A stretch of DNA of 64,000 bases from Anastrepha obliqua (Eukaryota > Arthropoda > Insecta > Diptera > Tephritidae). Under the pieces are notes generated by a model. That model had not been told where the DNA came from, made no database searches, and saw nothing but the letters and a program-made list of their open reading frames with translations. A program made the position numbers and the translations under genes. The DNA is taken from positions 41,566,501-41,630,500 of the forward strand of contig NC_072896.1 in NCBI RefSeq assembly GCF_027943255.1, in the 5' to 3' direction. Below, one piece after another: positions 1-11,899 of the stretch. How positions within the stretch are numbered: the first letter of the stretch is position 1; the number at the start of each line of letters is the position of its first letter.

Positions 1-624
1 ATGGTTCAGCCAAACACATGCAAATCGCTACGACCAAATGTAAGTAATTGCATGCGGGCACAAATTTAAGTAATATACATATACTTACATTAGGGTGGTT
101 CCTAATATTCAGCTTTCGAGAAATAGCCGCATTAACTCGCCATTCACCGAAAATACCGCACGCCTAATTTTTTTCAATTTGAGTTTTTTATGTTAATTTG
201 AGTATCTGCCATGTGCCAAAATTTAAGCAAATTAAAATAGGACTTCCTACGAATTTTTGTATGCGAAAAATTTGAATTAGTTATATAAAGTTGGTAAATA
301 ACACCATTGAACATCTCATAACGTGGCGATAAGTTCTTATACCCTTCCTCGCAGAGATTAGCGCGTTCCTATCGGCCTGTTCTGTCACACATTGGCAAAG
401 TGTTACTGTAAGTGCTGTGATAAGAAGTGCACGTGAAACTTGCTTTGCGGGTAGAAATTACAGACCGAAGTACCCTAATATATTTATTTACTTATTTATT
501 TATTCTGAAATAAATAAACAATTGTTCTTTCTGATTACCTACTATAAAAATAACTTAAAAAAAATGTTCAATTGAATTACAATACACAGTTTAATTGAGC
601 AGAAAAGCATAGTTTAGATAATAA

Positions 625-1130
625 GAAATCTTCTTCTTCTTCTTGATTGGCGCAATAATCGCTAACGCGATTTTGGCCAGTTGGGTACACGAAGTGGATT
701 CAAATCATTCTAGAGTCCAAATCCATCGAATACTTTCAGAGCCGAAGCGTTTGTATAGCGAACGAAGCCGCTGGATCTTTTTTCGCTGCACTATCTCCAT
801 GTTGTCGTAAAGCTCATACAGCTCATTTTATTTCATCGTCTACGATACTCGCCGTTGTCAACGTGCAAAGGTTCAAAAATCTTCCGCCGAATCTATCTCT
901 CAAAAAATCCAACAGATGCCTCATCGGATGTGGTCATCGTCCAAGTTTCTGCGCTATACGTTAGGATGCGCATGATGAGAGCCTTGTAGAGTGTTAGCTT
1001 TGTTTGGCGAAAGAGGACTTCAGTACTCAGTTGCTTACTTAGTCCAAAGTAGCACTTGTTGGCAAGAGAGATTCTCCGTTGGATTTCAAGGCTGAGATTT
1101 GGATTTCTTGGAGAATGTGGACTTACTGTA
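625..1130 (-). mobile_element. Non-LTR retrotransposon ORF2 C-terminal remnant
   Basis: The minus-strand translation, with shifts, reads YKALIMRILTYSAETWTM, then SDEASVGFFER, then ALKVFD. These are the post-RT C-terminal motifs of an RT/endonuclease LINE common in flies. The 3' end is a (ctt)n-gat tail at 625-645, also present at 23500. Stops and indels are frequent. Confidence 0.7.
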
Positions 1131-3429
1131 ACAAAACTATTCTGATACTCGTATAGTCATTTATTACTTTTGGATGCAAAATAAATCTTTGCTTTCACAA
1201 TATTTTCAAATAATTCAGATACAAATGAGATTGAGATACGGACGCCGTTTTTTTATCACTTTTATAAATGGAAGTAGCATCTACATAAATAAATCTACAT
1301 TATTAGCATTTTTTGTAATAGTTCTTTGGTTTGCGTTACATTATCCTTTTTTTAATTAATCATAATAATAATAATTTTCTTGAAACTCTTAAAAATATAA
1401 ATTTTTCGAATTTTCTGTTCGCTCGTATGCCTTAGAGTAGAATAGAGGACTATGACACGTAACAAAAATTTAAAAAAATTTCGGTCAATATTAAGCAACC
1501 TAAATTATGTATATGAGTATGTGTCCATTTGCATACACATATATATATATATATATTTATATGCCTACATATTATATTTTATAGACATGCATTAGTGTAT
1601 ATTTATATATGAACGAAACCAAAATAATGAATACATTCACAGTTTCGGATAAATATTCTAATAATTTGTTTCTAAACAGCTTCGTTGCCCCATACATACA
1701 TATGTATCTGTGGACTTTTGACAAAGTAACCTGATTGACTTTAGTATTTCTTGTTTTTAGAACAGAAAATTTTGAAATTCTACAGACAAATTTAATATTC
1801 GATTTCTTTGGTACTTAATTGCATTAAAATTCAAAAATTTAGTACGGGCATATAGAAAGTTAATTGCTGCGTTCCACAATCTGATAATATTTATGTATAT
1901 ACGAGGGTCGTTTGAAAAGTCCGTACAAAGTCGGAGATAGGGTACTACTGTCGCATATCGAGGTATTGTTTAGTTAGTAGCATCTCTTGGAAGAACACAC
2001 GCCAAGTTCCAGCCAGATCGGTTGCTAGCAACATTTTCTTCAGAAAGTTTAATTCATCCTCAAAAACTTCTTAGTTAATGCAGATTTTGCGAAAGTTTTT
2101 GTGATTTCTCTAAATTAAGTTTGAATTGAGAGAAGCATCGAAGCGTCATATTTCGGTTGCCAGCTCATTGGGTTGCATTGCACAGGCTTTCGTCACTGAT
2201 ATGGAATCGTTACTGATCGTTACTGACTGCAATGTATCAGAAAGCAGCGGCTGAAAGGTTAGGCATTTGCTTCACTGATGAGAGTATAATGAAGTGTATT
2301 GTAGTCATTTTTAAGATGAAAGACCAATCCAAGCTTGCTTTGCTTGCTCTTTTATTATTAAAAATAAATTCACTAAAGGATTTCCGCTGCAAATGACAAA
2401 GCGAAAGCACCAAAAGCAATTGAAAACATCCGAAACGTTACATGAATTTGTTATGTTCAAAACCGGCACAGCAACGCCAAATAGAACTTGGTGCTGTTCG
2501 ATATTTTGAAGGGCGTGCCACAAAGCAACTTTCACATACAAACATAAATATTTCTATTTCTATTAGTAGACAGTTGTTGAAGCAAGGCAAGCGTGCATTG
2601 CACTTTTAAACGCAGTGCCCAGCACAGTTCAGCGCTTCCCGAATTGAAGCCAAATACTTTCATACAGCTCTCTAGTAAGAGATTTTTTCGTGATTTCCAG
2701 TAAAAAAATATACTTTCCCAAAAATATGTTTAGCACCGAGACTTCGTCGGTAGGTGTTGTTGTTGTAAGAGCAAAACTATTTCCAAAAAAATTGAAGTGA
2801 CAGTCTTTGAACGGATATAAATCCGGTCTATTCCGGTAATGTAGAACGGACTGTCGTGGGAGCAGTCGGTTGTGGTGACGGCTGTTTATATGAGTGCATA
2901 CATACATATGCATGTGTATGTATGTAGTAATTATTACTTGACAAAAGTTAATCTAATATTCATTGAAGCACAGGCTACACATTTTTGTGTTTTTCATTGC
3001 TTCCAATTCTTTTTTGCCGGTACATAAAAATAATAAAAGAGAAACAATTAGTGACTCTACAACATACCCAGCGGGAAATCATGAACTTAGGAAACAAACT
3101 TTTATTTCAGAACTAGCATGATTTCGCCAATTACGGAAACTCTGCATGTGTATGTTTGCTGAACTATCAGCATTTCGGGCTAAGATTTCAAATCCGTAAT
3201 TGAAAAAGCAGGTTACTTTATTTTATCGAAAAATTAAGTAAAAAAAAACATTCTTGATTTACGAGAAGCGAACCCGGTGATTTTGAATGTTGTTATTAAT
3301 CTGGCTGCGTAAAATCCCTTATATGTGAACAATATTTTTATTGGGTGAAGTAAAAAGTTGTCAAAGTTTTTTCGTTTTGTTTCGCGGATGGTATTAACAT
3401 AAAATTTGTTTTAAGATTTTTAAATTTCC
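1131..3429. other. No gene recognised; AT-rich, with a possible mariner terminus
   Basis: Low-complexity AT sequence, including an (AT)n run at 1541-1556. At 1901-1932 the sequence acgagggtcgtttgaaaag resembles a mariner terminal repeat, but no partner end and no transposase follow. Short frames here (for example 2237-2913 minus) match nothing I know. Confidence 0.4.
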
Positions 3430-3675
3430 GTTGATTCCTCTATTTTGTACACACGATATGAGGTTTAAGTTTGTATGGGAGGCGCCACGCCCCCTTTTCC
3501 ACTACTTGCCACTTTTATCATAACAGAGGTATTGTTAATTTGTGTAACTGTATCAAAAATCATTATCTTAACTTTTGTAGTTCGCGAGAAAAGAGATTTA
3601 GAAATCCCAGTTTGTATGGGAAGAGCCACGTCCCCTTTTATAATACATAATGCTTTTCGCCTTAAGTACGGTATA
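3430..3675 (+). repeat. Unclassified interspersed repeat, left part
   Basis: Carries two related segments, gtttgtatgggaggcgccac (3470) and gtttgtatgggaagagccac (3613). It ends gtacggta at the insertion point of a Tc1-like element and resumes at 4356 with tataatttatgcattcatgc. A second copy lies at 45040-45290 without the insertion, and a short piece lies at 48948. Confidence 0.6.
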
Positions 3676-4355
3676 CAGGGGGATAAAAAATAACTGTATT
3701 CAAACTTCTCTTTGGAATTAGATGAATGTAACATTTTTTTTAGCGAATGCTCTTATTTTGTGATTGTTGTGTGTGTTCTGAAGTATAAAAAAAAGTATTC
3801 GTTTCTGTTCCAACTCTTTTTAAATACTTTGTGTAACGATGTCAAGTAGTCCCCGGCTGGGAAAGAATCGTCTTTACGGATGAGAAGCCGTTGATCAAGC
3901 TCACAATTATCAAAGCGACAGAAATTGGTCTACAGAAGCACCTGGACCTTCAACAGGACTTGGCACCAGCCCACAGAGTAAAAACAACCCAAGAGTGGTG
4001 CAAAGCGAATTTCCCCTCTTTCATTACTTCCCAAGAATTTCCACCCTACTCACCGGATCTGAATCCGCTAGATTACAGCGTATGGTCGATTTTGGAAGCA
4101 AGGGCCTGTGCAAAACGCTACCAAACTTTGGAGTCCCTGAAGCAAACGTCTACGAACGAACTACGGCCTATAGCCCAAAATTTTTTGAAACGTTTGAGCT
4201 TGTGTATTCGTGCTAAAGGTGGCCACTTTGAAACTGGCTGAATATAATATTAATTAAACATGGTCTTTGAAATTTCACAATTTGTTTTGAGCTACTATGA
4301 ATAATACATTTCTTTCATTAAAAAATGTTGTATACACTTATTTTTTGTCACCCTG
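3676..4355 (+). mobile_element. Tc1/mariner-superfamily element, internally deleted
   Basis: 680 bp with inverted ends CAGGGGGATAAAAAATAACT and CAGGGTGACAAAAAATAAGT (reverse complement of the right end), flanked by TATA. The transposase C terminus is read at 3891-4241: LQQDLAPAH (second acidic residue), YSPDLNPLDYSVW (third) and AKGGHFETG. A remnant RIVFTDEKP block (first acidic residue, about 3868) lies just upstream, so most of the protein is deleted. The repeat copy at 45 kb preserves the empty site. Confidence 0.88.
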
Positions 4356-4440
4356 TATATAATTTATGCATTCATGCCAAGTTTCAGGGCCCTGTCTTAA
4401 TTGGTTTTAGAGTTTTATTGGTTTTTACATTTTTTTCTAT
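4356..4440 (+). repeat. Unclassified interspersed repeat, right part
   Basis: Continues the repeat broken by the Tc1-like element: ataatttatgcattcatgcc, then gtcttaattggttttagag. It parallels 45200-45260. Confidence 0.6.
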
Positions 4441-4919
4441 GCGTCAGATGCCAGGCTCCTTTTCATAGGGATTAACATTTCTGCACACCAGGAAGTTATT
4501 ATCGGGCGAACGGTGCACTAAAAAGAGATATTTGCAAATTATTTAAAAAAAAAACTCTAAAAGTGTTAAAACGAACAGAAAATATTTCACATATTTAATA
4601 AGTCTCAAAAGTTTGAAATATTTTCAGAGCGCTCTTAAGTATACTCAAACATAAATAAATAAATCCACCAAAAAATAATAATTAACCAATTTTTAGATGA
4701 ATTGAAGACCATGTCTGAAATACTTGGACCACTCCCTACTTTTGATTAGGTTGCTACTTAATGGAAGTGTGATTTGTGGAACTATAAAATAAAATGAAGT
4801 GCTATTATTTAATAACTTCCAAATATTTATATTGTTTGTGGGAAAAGAAATCTATTCTTTTTGCGTAAAACTCAAAACTTTATTTAAGATGTTTCAGATT
4901 GTTCCATTTGGGTCAAATA

Positions 4920-5818
4920 TACACCGTTTTGTTGTTTAATTTGTTTACATTTTAAAGGTAGCTTCTCCCATCGAAGTCTTGGCCTTATTGGCGGAAAACT
5001 CTAGTAATCGATTTTCACAATCTTCACTTGACACCAATTTTTTATCACTCAGGAAACTTCGCAATCAGAGAAAAAGGTGTCGATCGCTTGGTGCCAGGCC
5101 CGGACAATATGGCGGATGCCTTAAAACTTTCAAACCAAGCTTGCATAGTTTGTGTTGAGTTACTACAGATGCGTGTGGCCTTGCGTTGTCCTGATGGAAC
5201 ACAACAACTCTTCTGTTAGCTGATTCTGACAGTTTCTGGCCAATAGCCAGCTTCAAACCGTCCAGTTGTTGACAGTAGAGATCTGAATTTAGTGTTTGAC
5301 CATACGGCATAAATGATTCCTTTTATGTCCCATCAAATACGCAGTAGAACCTTCTTGGCCATTAGTCCTAGTTTGGCCATCGTTTGAGCTGCTTCATCAC
5401 GGTCGATTTCATCCCTTTTGGCCAAGGCTTTGGATATAGAAATTTGATCCACCATGTTTTTTGCTTTTAATTGATGTGGCACCCAAACATCGAGTCTATT
5501 TTTGAATCCAGTGATGCGCAAATGATTTTAAACTGTTTTATGGTCAATCTTTAGATCCTGGGCGATGTTACGACTATTAAGATGCCGGTCAACTTCGATT
5601 ATTTCTCTGATTTTATAGACATCTTTCATAATTTTCGGTGCAACATCAAAAATGCGTAAACGGAATTGAAACAAAAACTGCATGTTATTAGCTGTTACAG
5701 TATCGGCACCATAAACCCCACTCACAATTTCATAGACCTGGCTTGTATTTCCGCCTTTAAAAACCGTAAAATGTACCGAATATTCTCTTTGCTTACCCCC
5801 ATTTTTAACACCCTGTAA
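4920..5818 (-). mobile_element. Mariner-like transposon remnant (Hsmar1/cecropia-type transposase)
   Basis: Minus-strand pieces in order: MGVSKENIRYILRF start (about 5802), SGVYGADTV, IEVDRHLNSRNIAQDLKIDH, LDVWVPHQL, then QTLNSDLYCQQLDGLKLAI, VVFHQDNARPHASVV (catalytic Asp), PPYCPGLAPSD and EDCENRLLEF. The segment between PHQL and QTLNS is shortened and several frames shift, so it is dead. The 5' end near 5815 reads ttacagggtg in reverse complement. I could not find the 3' terminal repeat. Subfamily is by motif memory. Confidence 0.82.
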
Positions 5819-6849
5819 CTGAATGGAATAAACAAAAACAGGAACATAATTTTTTAGTGTGAAATGTTACCTTGACAACGAGCAAAAGCTTTAAATTGTT
5901 TGATCGATAATTTACGAGATAGCGATCACTACAGCCATCTACCCAGAAAAAAATTGATTTATTTTTCCCCAAACTAATATTTTTAGTACTTTTAAAATTA
6001 CACTTAAAGTGGTGTTTTTTATAACAATAACTGCTGCGTAAACTTTTTAATATTTCCAAACAAAATGACATCAGTTCGGAGCTTGTGCTTTTTCCTAATG
6101 GGGCCTATAAACGAAGATATGTACACTCATGTGAAATTAATTTATACATACATACATATGCACGCAGATATTGTTCCCGTGAATGTTAAGTAAATATACT
6201 TGAATTTATCTGCAAGTGGGAGATTGAATATGGAAATGTGCTTCGTAGAACTTTTCAAACAAAAATTATTTTAGATAGAATCAAGTGCGAGTATCAGATA
6301 AATTTACTTATATAAATCTATAAACATATGTATGCGTATAAATACATATACTATATTTGAATTTACCTACAACTAATTAACCCAAGTCACAAGAAAAACA
6401 GCCATACAATAAATTCCGTGCATCTCCCTTCTATTGTACGTAGGCGCAAACAAAATAATTAAGAGAATAGAGAACCCCCATGGAAGTCGAGGATGTATAA
6501 TTTTATCCAAATAGTATTGAGCTCTGTCTTTTATTTTTAAAAGTATACAATTCTGAATACTTAAGTCGCGCTATGTGTGGTATAAACTGTGCAAAAGAGG
6601 GGGAGAAATATTAAGTGGTTGGCGTGGTATAGAGGTACAAGATTTTGTTCTTTTTGCAAGTATTTTTATTTTACAATAATACAATTTTTTTCACTTTAAT
6701 TCCAACGATTTTTTTTACTTTAGTAAATTCGCTTTAAGAGTGGTTGAAATTAAGCAAATCACTTTTTCTGTGGGATACATTTTTGCTTTAGATGTACTTT
6801 CATATAGAGCTTCAAATAGTATCTTGGCTTCATTGTAAGCAATGATTGT
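5819..6849. other. No gene or element recognised
   Basis: AT-rich spacer. The 88-codon minus frame at 5805-6071 has no recognisable motif. Confidence 0.4.
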
Positions 6850-7704
6850 ACGAGGTGTGTTCAAAAAGTATCGTGAATTTTGGGTTTTTTTTTTAATTAT
6901 TTATTTATTCATTAATATTTATTTTGTCCCCTTCAAAGTAACCCCCATGAGATATTAAGCACTTGTCCCAAAGTTTTTTCCAATCTTCGAAGCACTTCAA
7001 AAAATTATTTTTTTATCTTGTTCATCTCCTCCTTCGATGCCGTCTTTATCTCGTCAATCGTAGCTTAGCGTCATGGTTATCTTCAGTTTCGGGAACAAGA
7101 AAAGGTCACAGGGGGCCAGATATGGGGAATACGGTGGCTGTGGCATCATTAGTGTGTTGTTTTTGGCCAAAAAGTTGCGCACAAGCAACGATGTGTGAGC
7201 AGGGGCGTTATCGTGACGCAAGAGCCAATTCCGGGCGTTTCTGGCAGATTGCTTCGCGTAAATTGTGCATAACTTGCAGGTAATATTCCTTATTGACCAT
7301 TTTACCCTGCGGCAAGAACTCATGATGCACAACGCTCCTCGGTCTTGGTTCGTGCGGCAGCTTCCATTGAGATGATTGAGCTTTGGTTTCCACATCATAA
7401 CCGTAAACCCACGATTCGTCACCTGTTATGACCCTCTGGAGCAAATTTGGGTCATGGCGGACAGAGTCCAACATCTCATTAGCAATGTTCATACGATGCT
7501 GCTTTTGGTCGAAATTGAGCAGTTTTGGTACGAATTTTGCGGCGACCCGTCTCATGCCCAAATCATTGAAAAAAAAATTGAATGGCACGAGCCAATCGAT
7601 ACGTCTAGGTCCTTAGCAACTTCTTTAACGGTGATTCGACGATTGGCCAATACCATTTTCTTCACTTCATCAATTTTTTCGTCTGTTGTTGAAGTGGTAG
7701 GGCC
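6850..7704 (-). mobile_element. Mariner-like transposon, 5'-truncated and broken
   Basis: Minus-strand translation: TTDEKIDEVKKMVLANRRIT, VAKDLDVSIGS, DLGMRRVAAKFVPKLLNFDQ, ITGDESWVYGYD (first Asp), VVHHEFLPQGK, LLRHDNAPAHTSLLV (second Asp), PPYSPYLAPCDLFLF (third Asp). All three acidic residues survive, but frameshifts near 7550 and 7300-7215 break the frame. The 3' terminus is at about 6850 (gaggtgtgttcaaaaagtat). The match stops abruptly at 7704, so the N-terminal roughly 50 residues and the 5' end are lost. Same family as 49498-50560. Confidence 0.88.
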
Positions 7705-8313
7705 ATATCAGCATGCAACAAAGAAATTGGTAACTCAGCCGCTTTCATCAATGGAACCTGGCACAAAACTTACAACCTATTGTTTAACCTGCAATACTTA
7801 CGAGGAGGGTCGACCCCTCCTAAGGAACCATGGCAAGGAAGAAGAAGATGCGCCCTAGCTGGAAATTGAACTTGTTTCAGAACCTAGAACATTCCTCGAT
7901 TGTGTATAAAAATATAAATAAAAATTTAAGTCTGCAATTTGTCTGTCTGTAATTTTACAATAAGAGTTTTTAAGCTCATACACAGGATTTTACATCTATA
8001 CTTCACGGATGAGAACTTCGAATAATTTTAACAGTTTTTGCTAGATTCATACTTCACACTTCTATAGAACTTCTGTGGAATACAATTTTAATCACGGAGC
8101 GGTACACAGCCGTATCATAAATTGGGAAGTTTTTTTAGAGAATAACCATTCATTATCGGAAGTCAGCGCATGAGGAGGGATGATTTTTTGCCATTTGGAG
8201 GAAGATATTTCCAAAATGATTTTTAGGATCTGAAAAGTGCTTGGGCTAAAGTTTTTAATAAATTTTTACATAACAAATATATCTTTTACAGAACTCAATA
8301 TCAATGCGATCAA
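7705..8313. other. No gene recognised
   Basis: The 160-codon plus frame at 7376-7858 is antisense to the mariner and then runs into this spacer; it is not a gene. No repeats with clear ends were seen. Confidence 0.4.
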
Positions 8314-8556
8314 CTACATATGTAATTCAAGGGCAAATTTTGATGATTCTCCGACCGAGGTTTTGAAACCTTTGAAATTATCAATCCCATACCAAATGCT
8401 GTCGACTAAAGTTGGTGCGTTAATATTTATTGAGAATTCTTGATGAGGCCACCAAATATTAGAGGCATATTCAAGGTGAGAACGTACAAAAGGGGTGTAA
8501 AGCAATTTTAATGAGTTATTCCACCGAATGAAACCAAGCATCGCATAAGATTTGGT
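8314..8556 (-). mobile_element. Jockey-like LINE RT fragment
   Basis: Minus strand reads KSYAMLGFIRWNNSLKLLY and then TPFVRSHLEYASNIWWPHQ, the conserved C-terminal RT/connection block of jockey-type ORF2. The next LINE ends directly against it. Confidence 0.75.
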
Positions 8557-9030
8557 AGGTAGATAGGTAAGATGGCGAGAGTACCCCAGGTACACTTCAA
8601 GTAGCACTTTCGTGCCGTTTTGAACCACTACATGTGAAAAGATTTAACGAAGCGAAAAACCGTCTGCAGCCATCCAATGCTGTTGATGTAGTGAAGGAGA
8701 GAAAAGGGATCTAGGCTGGAAAGTTTCTTCAAGTCATCCCCAAAGGGCACGCTAAGGAATCTCAAGCGCCTAGCCGCCAGAGCCGGACATTTGAAGAGAA
8801 AGTGGTCCACAGTCTCTTTCTCTGCAGGATCCCCACAACTTCTGCAATAGGGGTTGTACGGAATTTCAAGCTTCTCTGCATGAGTACCGATCACCCAGTG
8901 ACCAGTGAACACCGCAATGAGTTTGGAAATTGAATGGCGGGGGATTGCCATCACCTTAAGCGTTACCGACCGCATACGATTTAAAAATGATAAAATTAGT
9001 GTGATTACTGAATGTAAATTTTGTATCATG
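8557..9030 (-). mobile_element. LINE (LOA/R1-like) 3' end: ORF2 C terminus and tail
   Basis: Minus frame from 9029 reads HSISKLIAVFTGHWVIGTHA, YCRSCGDPAEKETVDHFLFKC and LLHYINSIGW, the post-RNase-H zinc-knuckle C terminus. The 3' UTR follows (aacggcacgaaagtgctact) with a cttacctatctacctacc tail at 8557-8575. It is 5'-truncated. Confidence 0.8.
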
Positions 9031-9225
9031 TCTGCCGGACATGGCTAGCAATACTAAAGCAGCTTTCACAAATAAAACGGAATGTTTCAGATGACACGCC
9101 GACAATAGATACAACATATATATCACCTATTGCTTTGGTACGACTGAAACTATTGCAAAAAAAAATGAGTGAAAGCCTATGCAAGCCAGTTTATGAATAA
9201 GTATCTTATGAGAGACTTAATCGAA

Positions 9226-9495
9226 TATATATATATATATGTCTATATAAAACGGCGCGTACACTCTTTTTGGGTGTTTGGCCGAGCTCCTCCTCCTATT
9301 TGTGGTGTGCCTCTTGATGTTGTTCTACAAATGGAGGGACCTACTGTTTCAAGCCGACTCTGAACGGCAGATATTTTTTTCAGGGCAAAAATAGAAAACA
9401 CTTTTTCTACATTTTGATCTTTCATCGAGATACGAACCTACGTTCTCTCTGAATTCCGAATGGTAGTCACGAACCAAACTATTCAGCTACGGCGG
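9226..9495 (-). repeat. tRNA-derived SINE copy
   Basis: Full-length copy in reverse orientation. The (AT)n 3' tail starts at about 9226, the conserved body reads gagctcctcctcctatttgt, and the B-box region (acgaacctacg) and A-box end (ctattcagctacggcgg) close it at 9495. It abuts a jockey RT frame, with tcga on both sides as a possible short duplication. Confidence 0.85.
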
Positions 9496-9800
9496 TCGAC
9501 TTTATTGAATGCTTTGGAAAAATCCGTGTAGATGTAGTCGACTTGGCATCCAGAAAAAATGCTGAGATACTGTAATCACTAAAAACCGGGATAGTTAAAG
9601 CGGAATAAATTTTTAAAGGGGAAATAAATCTTATCCTTAACCATGCATTCGAATAGAAATATGAAAGAATTTCGATATATGTAGGCCTGTAATTGCATAC
9701 ATACATCACTCTTATTTCCATATTTGTAAATGGGAGTTGCTGAAGCAACCTTCCAGGCATAAATAAGCTCACTACAGCGAAGTGGCCAAGGATGATAGGT
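9496..9800 (-). mobile_element. Jockey-like LINE RT fragments
   Basis: Minus strand shows ELIYAWKVASATPIYKYGN (the usual WKxAxVTPIFK block) near 9770-9720 and DYIYTDFSKAFNKVD (RT motif A) at 9550-9497. The sequence between them is decayed. The SINE is inserted directly after KAFNKVD. Confidence 0.75.
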
Positions 9801-9822
9801 TTACCAAGTTTGACCATTAGTT

Positions 9823-10112
9823 ATGGTGAAAAACCAAATTGCGTGAGCAACTTCGGCTGCCATGTCATAGGAGTACTCGGCAACCGAATTCTGCCGCTCA
9901 TTTCACATGTATTCACACACTCCCCCAATCAGTCGCTGTTCAGATGGCAACGAAGTGTCATTGGCTGATTTTTTTCGTATATCACCAACACAATGGCAGT
10001 TTCTTTGTAAACACACCTCAAGTGACGTCAGCCCATCAGCTAATTCTTTCAAATTCGCTTAGAGTCGAATGACGGTATGCTAAAGAGCTCACCTTTAAAA
10101 TCTGTTCACCAT
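9823..10112 (+). mobile_element. MITE copy A, ATGGTGAA ends
   Basis: 290 bp flanked by inverted ends atggtgaaaaa and ttcaccat. The interior (tcatttcacatgtattcaca, gatggcaacgaagtgtcatt, tttttttcgtatatcac) recurs at 27920-28150 and 60957-61332. No coding capacity. Confidence 0.6.
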
Positions 10113-10169
10113 GCGAAGTGACACTTTGAAAAGTATTTCTCGGGACACAACTAGCGCATGGCAGCCTTT

Positions 10170-10364
10170 TAACAAAAGGGTGGATATACCTTCAACGTCT
10201 GTCTTAGAGGAATATTATAGTTTAAATATAGCAAAAAAGATATCGTCACCTTAAATGGATATTGAGGCAAAATCAAACACAGAATTAATATCAAGTGAAA
10301 ATTCAAAATGAGGAACATCGTCATGACACACAAAATAGGATTTGAAAAAGTCGGCAACCAGATT
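10170..10364 (-). mobile_element. Jockey-like LINE ORF2 piece, distal half
   Basis: Minus strand reads NLVADFFKSYFVCHDDVPHF and FDFASISI, the stretch that follows STSSA in this type of ORF2. It continues the piece at 11066-11185 across a 701-bp insertion. Confidence 0.72.
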
Positions 10365-11065
10365 GACCCGATTTACACGAGGAGACATCTGGAAAGGAGA
10401 CACTGGAAATTCTCTTTTGATGTTTCATTCGCGTACACACGAGCAAAAATGTTTCCGCGACATTTTGACATTTAATACTTTAGCATCGTCTGGTTCGGAT
10501 GTATTCTAGCACGCGCTTACATGTAAAGCAGAGAGCGTTCGACAACAGTTTCTTAAATATATGAATGAAAAATGCAAACTGGTTAAATAATAATAAATAA
10601 TTTGTTGTTTTTTTATTGAAATATATTTATAAATTCTTATACTTGAATAAAAAAAATTAAATTAAAAATACTTCATATGTAAATAATTAACTTAAATTAA
10701 CTTGAGTATCTAGAAATGCAGGGAAAAATTAGAAATCAACATAAACATGTCCCATAACTATTTTAAATTATACCTAATTTACTAGCAAAAATAATCGTGC
10801 ATTTCCCAAGCAGCGTTCGGATGTTTGTCATCGTTGTTATCTTCCGTTTGTATGAAAACCAACACATAACTTAGAACTTTCTTCCACAAAAAAAGAAAAC
10901 GAATGAAGCAACTGTCAAAAATTGCTTTAATATTGGAAATACGAATAAGAAGAGCAAAGCGTGTCGCCGAGTACGGGAGACAAAATCCCTTCTCTCTTCC
11001 CCGACCGTCCTTCGCCCTTGAACAAAATGTTTCCCTTCCAGATGTCTCTTCGTGTAAATCGGGTC
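10365..11065. mobile_element. 701-bp non-autonomous DNA element with ~36-bp inverted ends
   Basis: Left end GACCCGATTTACACGAGGAG; the reverse complement of the right end is GACCCGATTTACACGAAGAG. Similarity runs about 36 bases with about 3 mismatches. It splits a jockey frame, and att on each side may be the target duplication. The interior is AT-rich with no transposase. Superfamily unknown. Confidence 0.78.
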
Positions 11066-11185
11066 ATTAGCATTAGCACTGGAAGTGCTTGCAAATTTTT
11101 TATTTAAAAAGACAGTGGAAAGAATCGATGAGCACGAATTTTTCGACTTTATAAAATTCCAAAATGTTTTAGAGTTCAACTTCAA
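11066..11185 (-). mobile_element. Jockey-like LINE ORF2 piece, proximal half
   Basis: Minus strand reads KLNSKTFWNFIKSKN and STVFLNKKFASTSSA, typical of the segment just before the RT domain. Confidence 0.72.
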
Positions 11186-11890
11186 ACTTATCTACCGACA
11201 AATAATCATTAAAACTTATAAATCGTAGCAGACTACCATATTTAATTCGTTTCAAAGTAATGTCTACGCGGAATGGTTTATTTATAGATAATTTTTGTTT
11301 GTAACTGAACTGATTAGTTATGAATCACACTTGCTTGCTTCTTTTGCCAAGTTAATGAGTAATGTTATTACGTCGATAATTTTATTAATTATTTTAGTAG
11401 CCAACTTGATAAGCTTTTTGGTTAAGTCCGTTAAGCAAAATAGGTGGCACTTGCATAAATGCAAAGGGTATACCATAAATCCTTTGGTATTTGGATAGGT
11501 CAAGAAAGCAAATATTTTTTTTTATAAATATACCATTTGTTACTGTTTTTACCCATGAACGTATATCTATATTTATTAGCGTATTATAAGTTTTGCATCC
11601 TAAAAATACATTACTGCATGACGAATTACACCAGTTTACCAATTTTGGTTAAATCGAGTTCACCTGCAGGCAAAGTGAGCCATGAGGTAATTTGTGTCTC
11701 TTAACATGAAAATGCATTATTTTGCTTTTTTTTTCAAATATTAAAATTGGGAATATTTTAAAAAGAAATTCCCATACACGCATTATGAATACACGAAAAT
11801 TATACACGTTTATATAAGCTGGCACAAAATTAATCACCTTAGCGGAAGATTTATGAACTAATTTGTAAGATGTTGTACGGTTCATCAAAG
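11186..11890. other. No gene recognised
   Basis: AT-rich with several short overlapping frames (11295-11888) that match no family I know. Confidence 0.4.
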
Positions 11891-11899
11891 CTCAAAGAC

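Noticed and set aside
1541..1556. (AT)n and catacatatg runs as regulatory signals
   Set aside because: Generic simple repeats scattered throughout; nothing ties them to a gene.
1901..1932. acgagggtcgtttgaaaag as a complete mariner
   Set aside because: Only one end-like sequence; no second end or transposase could be read downstream.
7376..7858. 160-codon plus-strand frame
   Set aside because: Antisense to a clear mariner transposase.
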